64,000 bases of DNA from an uncultured Prevotellaceae bacterium (GTDB lineage: Bacteria > Bacteroidota > Bacteroidia > Bacteroidales > Bacteroidaceae): contig CACYRS010000019.1 of the NCBI GenBank assembly GCA_902776935.1, positions 1-64,000 on the forward strand. The letters are read 5' to 3'. Within the stretch, counting starts at the first letter, position 1, and each line of letters starts with the position of its first letter. Both the position numbers and the translations under genes were made by a program. Below are positions 62,178 through 64,000 of this stretch, one piece after another. Under the pieces are notes generated by a model. That model made no database searches, had not been told where the DNA came from, and was given only the letters and a program-made list of their open reading frames with translations.

Positions 62178-63440
62178 CTATTTATAGATGAGCGTGGTAA
62201 GCATATTTGTGGCAAACAATTCGTTTGCCACTTTTTGTATGTCCTCAGCTGTAACGTTGTCTATGCTCTCATAAAGATGGGTGATATCCTTCTCCCAACC
62301 ATAATGCAGAAAACTCTTTCCAAAGTCTAAGGCAAACTGTTCACGATTATCGCATGCGATGGCGATCTGCCCCTTCAGTTGGCGCTTGGCATTGCGAAGC
62401 TGGGTGGCACTTAATGGCTTCTGCATCATCTTATCGAGTTCGCGACGAACCAGCTTGAGGCATCTTTTGATATCATGAGAGTCACAACCAAAGTAGATAC
62501 ACCAGATGCCTGTATCGCTATAGCTCACCATCGTACTCTCAACGGTATAAACCAGACCATTACGTTCTCTAAGTGAAATATTGAGTCGTGCATTCATCCC
62601 AGGGCCACCTAATATATTATTAAGGAGGTAGAGTGGAATGCGCAGAGGGTGGTGGATGTCGTAGGCGCGAGTGCCGAGCATCACGTGAGCCTGATGGGTG
62701 TTGAGCTGGCGGACTATTAGTTGAGAGTTGAGAGTGTAGAGTTTAGAGTTTGCTACCGCTCCGCAGGAGATTTCTGCAGCGGTAGCAAACTCTACATTCT
62801 CAACTCTACACTCTACACTATCTGTTCTACACTCTACACTCTTACAAATCTTTGCGAAGTCTACGTCTCCGTATGCAAAAAAGATGGCATTATTAGTGCG
62901 ATAGTTGCGACGAACAAATCGAAGGGCATCTTCAGTAGTGTAGGTACGAAGCTGTTCTGCTTTGCCAAGAATATTATGTCCTAAAGGATGTCCCTCAAAG
63001 ATGATGTTCTCGAAATCATCGTATATAAGCTCTGCCGGAGAATCGTTATAACTCTCGATTTCATCGCATATAACCTCCACTTCCTTCTCTATCTCGTGTT
63101 GTGGATATTGGCTGTGGAATACGATATCTGTAAGGGTATCCACTGCTTGTGAAAAGTGCTCCTTTGAGATGGCGGCATAGAATACAGTATCTTCCTTGTT
63201 GGTGAAGGCATTTAGTTCTCCACCAACACCTTCAAGAGCGTTTATTATCTGAATGGCATTACGTCGCTCTGTGCCTTTAAAGGTCATGTGCTCACAGAAA
63301 TGAGCTATGCCTTCTTCGCCAGAAGACTCATTCCTGGTTCCTGATGCTATCTGATAACCACAATAAACCACTTGCGAAGTTGATGGCAAATGGATTATTC
63401 GCAGGCCATTTTTGAGTGTATGGGTATTGTATTTCGTCAT
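62178..63440 (-). CDS. M16 family zinc peptidase (insulinase-like)
   Basis: A 420-aa peptidase. The inverted zinc motif HFCEH (His47, Glu50, His51) is near the N-terminus, with the downstream Glu ligand in EVEVICDEIESY. The second, inactive-type domain follows (LLNNILGGPGMNARLNISLRE). Between them lies an unusual linker (about residues 200-245) encoded by repeats and a long hairpin. No signal peptide starts at 63440; an upstream in-frame start at 63515 is unlikely because it lies before the promoter at 63449-63456. It processes peptides or signal sequences in known relatives. It converges on the GH92 fusion gene with a 2-bp gap. Confidence 0.9.
   Translation of the reverse strand: MTKYNTHTLKNGLRIIHLPSTSQVVYCGYQIASGTRNESSGEEGIAHFCEHMTFKGTERRNAIQIINALEGVGGELNAFTNKEDTVFYAAISKEHFSQAVDTLTDIVFHSQYPQHEIEKEVEVICDEIESYNDSPAELIYDDFENIIFEGHPLGHNILGKAEQLRTYTTEDALRFVRRNYRTNNAIFFAYGDVDFAKICKSVECRTDSVECRVENVEFATAAEISCGAVANSKLYTLNSQLIVRQLNTHQAHVMLGTRAYDIHHPLRIPLYLLNNILGGPGMNARLNISLRERNGLVYTVESTMVSYSDTGIWCIYFGCDSHDIKRCLKLVRRELDKMMQKPLSATQLRNAKRQLKGQIAIACDNREQFALDFGKSFLHYGWEKDITHLYESIDNVTAEDIQKVANELFATNMLTTLIYK
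62720..62840. repeat. Repeat-and-hairpin insertion within the M16 gene
   Basis: A 17-bp perfect inverted repeat (62744-62760 and 62778-62794, TAGAGTTTGCTACCGCT) encloses a second 4-bp stem. It is flanked on both sides by GAGAGTTG/TAGAGTG words, which are themselves roughly inverted. The whole element is read through in frame. Confidence 0.9.
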
Positions 63441-63448
63441 TTTGTGCG

Positions 63449-63507
63449 CAAAGTTACAAAAATATCCGTGATAATCTGTGTAATCTGTTGCTTTTTTATT
63501 ATCTTTG
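63449..63507. promoter_or_regulatory. Divergent promoters of the M16 gene and the PfkB gene
   Basis: Leftward TAACTTTG is on the minus strand at 63456-63449, 8 nt before the M16 ATG. Rightward TATCTTTG is at 63500-63507, followed by CAGC. The spacer contains GATAATCTGTGTAATCTG, like the spacer of the cassette at 54253. Confidence 0.65.
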
Positions 63508-63527
63508 CAGCACAAAATACAAAAACG

Positions 63528-64000
63528 ATGAGAAAAGTAATAGGAATCGGCGAGACTGTTCTCGACATAATCTTCAAGAATGACCAGCCTGTAGGCGCTG
63601 TGCCTGGCGGGTCTGTATTCAATGGTGTCATCTCATTGGGTCGCTCTGGCGTGCCTGTCTCATTTATCAGCGAGACGGGCAATGACCGTGTGGGTGAGCG
63701 CATCATTTCTTTCTCCCGTGAGAATGGGGTGAACGCGGATAATATAGCCGTCTATCCGGATTCGAAATCACCTGTGTCATTGGCGTTCCTCAATGAGAAG
63801 AATGATGCAGACTACATCTTCTACAAGGATCATCCGCATGACCAGATGGAGTTTGTCTATCCCGACATCCAGCCAGACGACATCGTGATGTTCGGCTCCT
63901 ATTATGCTGTTAATCCGGTGATTCGTCCTCAGATGGCGGCTTTCCTTGATCACGCCCGCAACAACGGGGCCATCATCTATTACGATGTCAACTTCCGTGC
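63528..64000 (+). CDS. PfkB-family carbohydrate kinase, N-terminal part
   Basis: 157 codons are visible before the window ends. It begins MRKVIGIGETVLDIIF and has the PfkB N-terminal glycine motif VPGGSVFNGVISLGRSGV, plus SETGNDRVGERIISF. It would phosphorylate a sugar such as fructose; the C-terminal GAGD site is outside the window. It differs clearly from the fructokinase at 25117. The promoter box ends 20 nt before the ATG. Confidence 0.88.
   Translation, partial: MRKVIGIGETVLDIIFKNDQPVGAVPGGSVFNGVISLGRSGVPVSFISETGNDRVGERIISFSRENGVNADNIAVYPDSKSPVSLAFLNEKNDADYIFYKDHPHDQMEFVYPDIQPDDIVMFGSYYAVNPVIRPQMAAFLDHARNNGAIIYYDVNFR

Overview
The window is from a Bacteroidota genome, most likely Prevotella or a close relative. 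Promoters are almost all of the Bacteroidota type (TTTG, about 20 bp, then TAnnTTTG, often followed by CAGC). Shine-Dalgarno sequences are weak or absent. There are two SusC/SusD pairs and many signal-peptide glycoside hydrolases (GH2, GH28, GH32, GH43, GH92, GH95). No transposase, integrase, phage gene or CRISPR array was seen.

Region 1 (1-10133) looks like the edge of a Bacteroidota-type T6SS locus. It has the start of a probable tube protein gene leaving leftwards, a secreted TPR-like protein, and then a rightward cluster: a 1249-aa VgrG, a 653-aa spike-like repeat protein, a 242-aa charged protein, a STAS-domain protein and a membrane SpoIIE/PP2C phosphatase. The last two form half of a partner-switching module.

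Region 2 (10134-26000) is a fructan utilisation locus: a periplasmic-sensor/AraC one-protein regulator, SusC, SusD, a surface glycan-binding lipoprotein, a GH32 lipoprotein, and a second unit of periplasmic GH32, sugar permease and fructokinase. An ABC exporter sits between the two units on the other strand. Three promoters here share one architecture: two TGAAC-like half-sites 21 bp apart, the second starting exactly 37 nt before the -7 box. One of them drives only a short terminated transcript.

Region 3 (26100-35400) is mostly housekeeping: ung, a DUF3109 protein, a GH95 enzyme, tail-to-tail ptb and buk, gyrB, rpsT, an unusual tRNA-Glu and recO.

Region 4 (35400-54236) holds plant-polysaccharide genes: two GPH-type transporters, a sialate-O-acetylesterase-like esterase, a GH43 and an ECF sigma factor, then a pectin-type locus (GH28, SusC, SusD, GH28). 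A repeat-rich spacer separates these from patatin, GH2 and queC on the minus strand.

Region 5 (54314-64000) has a three-gene operon: a GH92, a TPR sensor histidine kinase, and a histidine-acid-phosphatase/GH92 fusion. An M16 peptidase carrying an in-frame repeat insertion follows, then the start of a PfkB sugar kinase gene.

All function calls come from reading motifs and gene context. No database search was possible.
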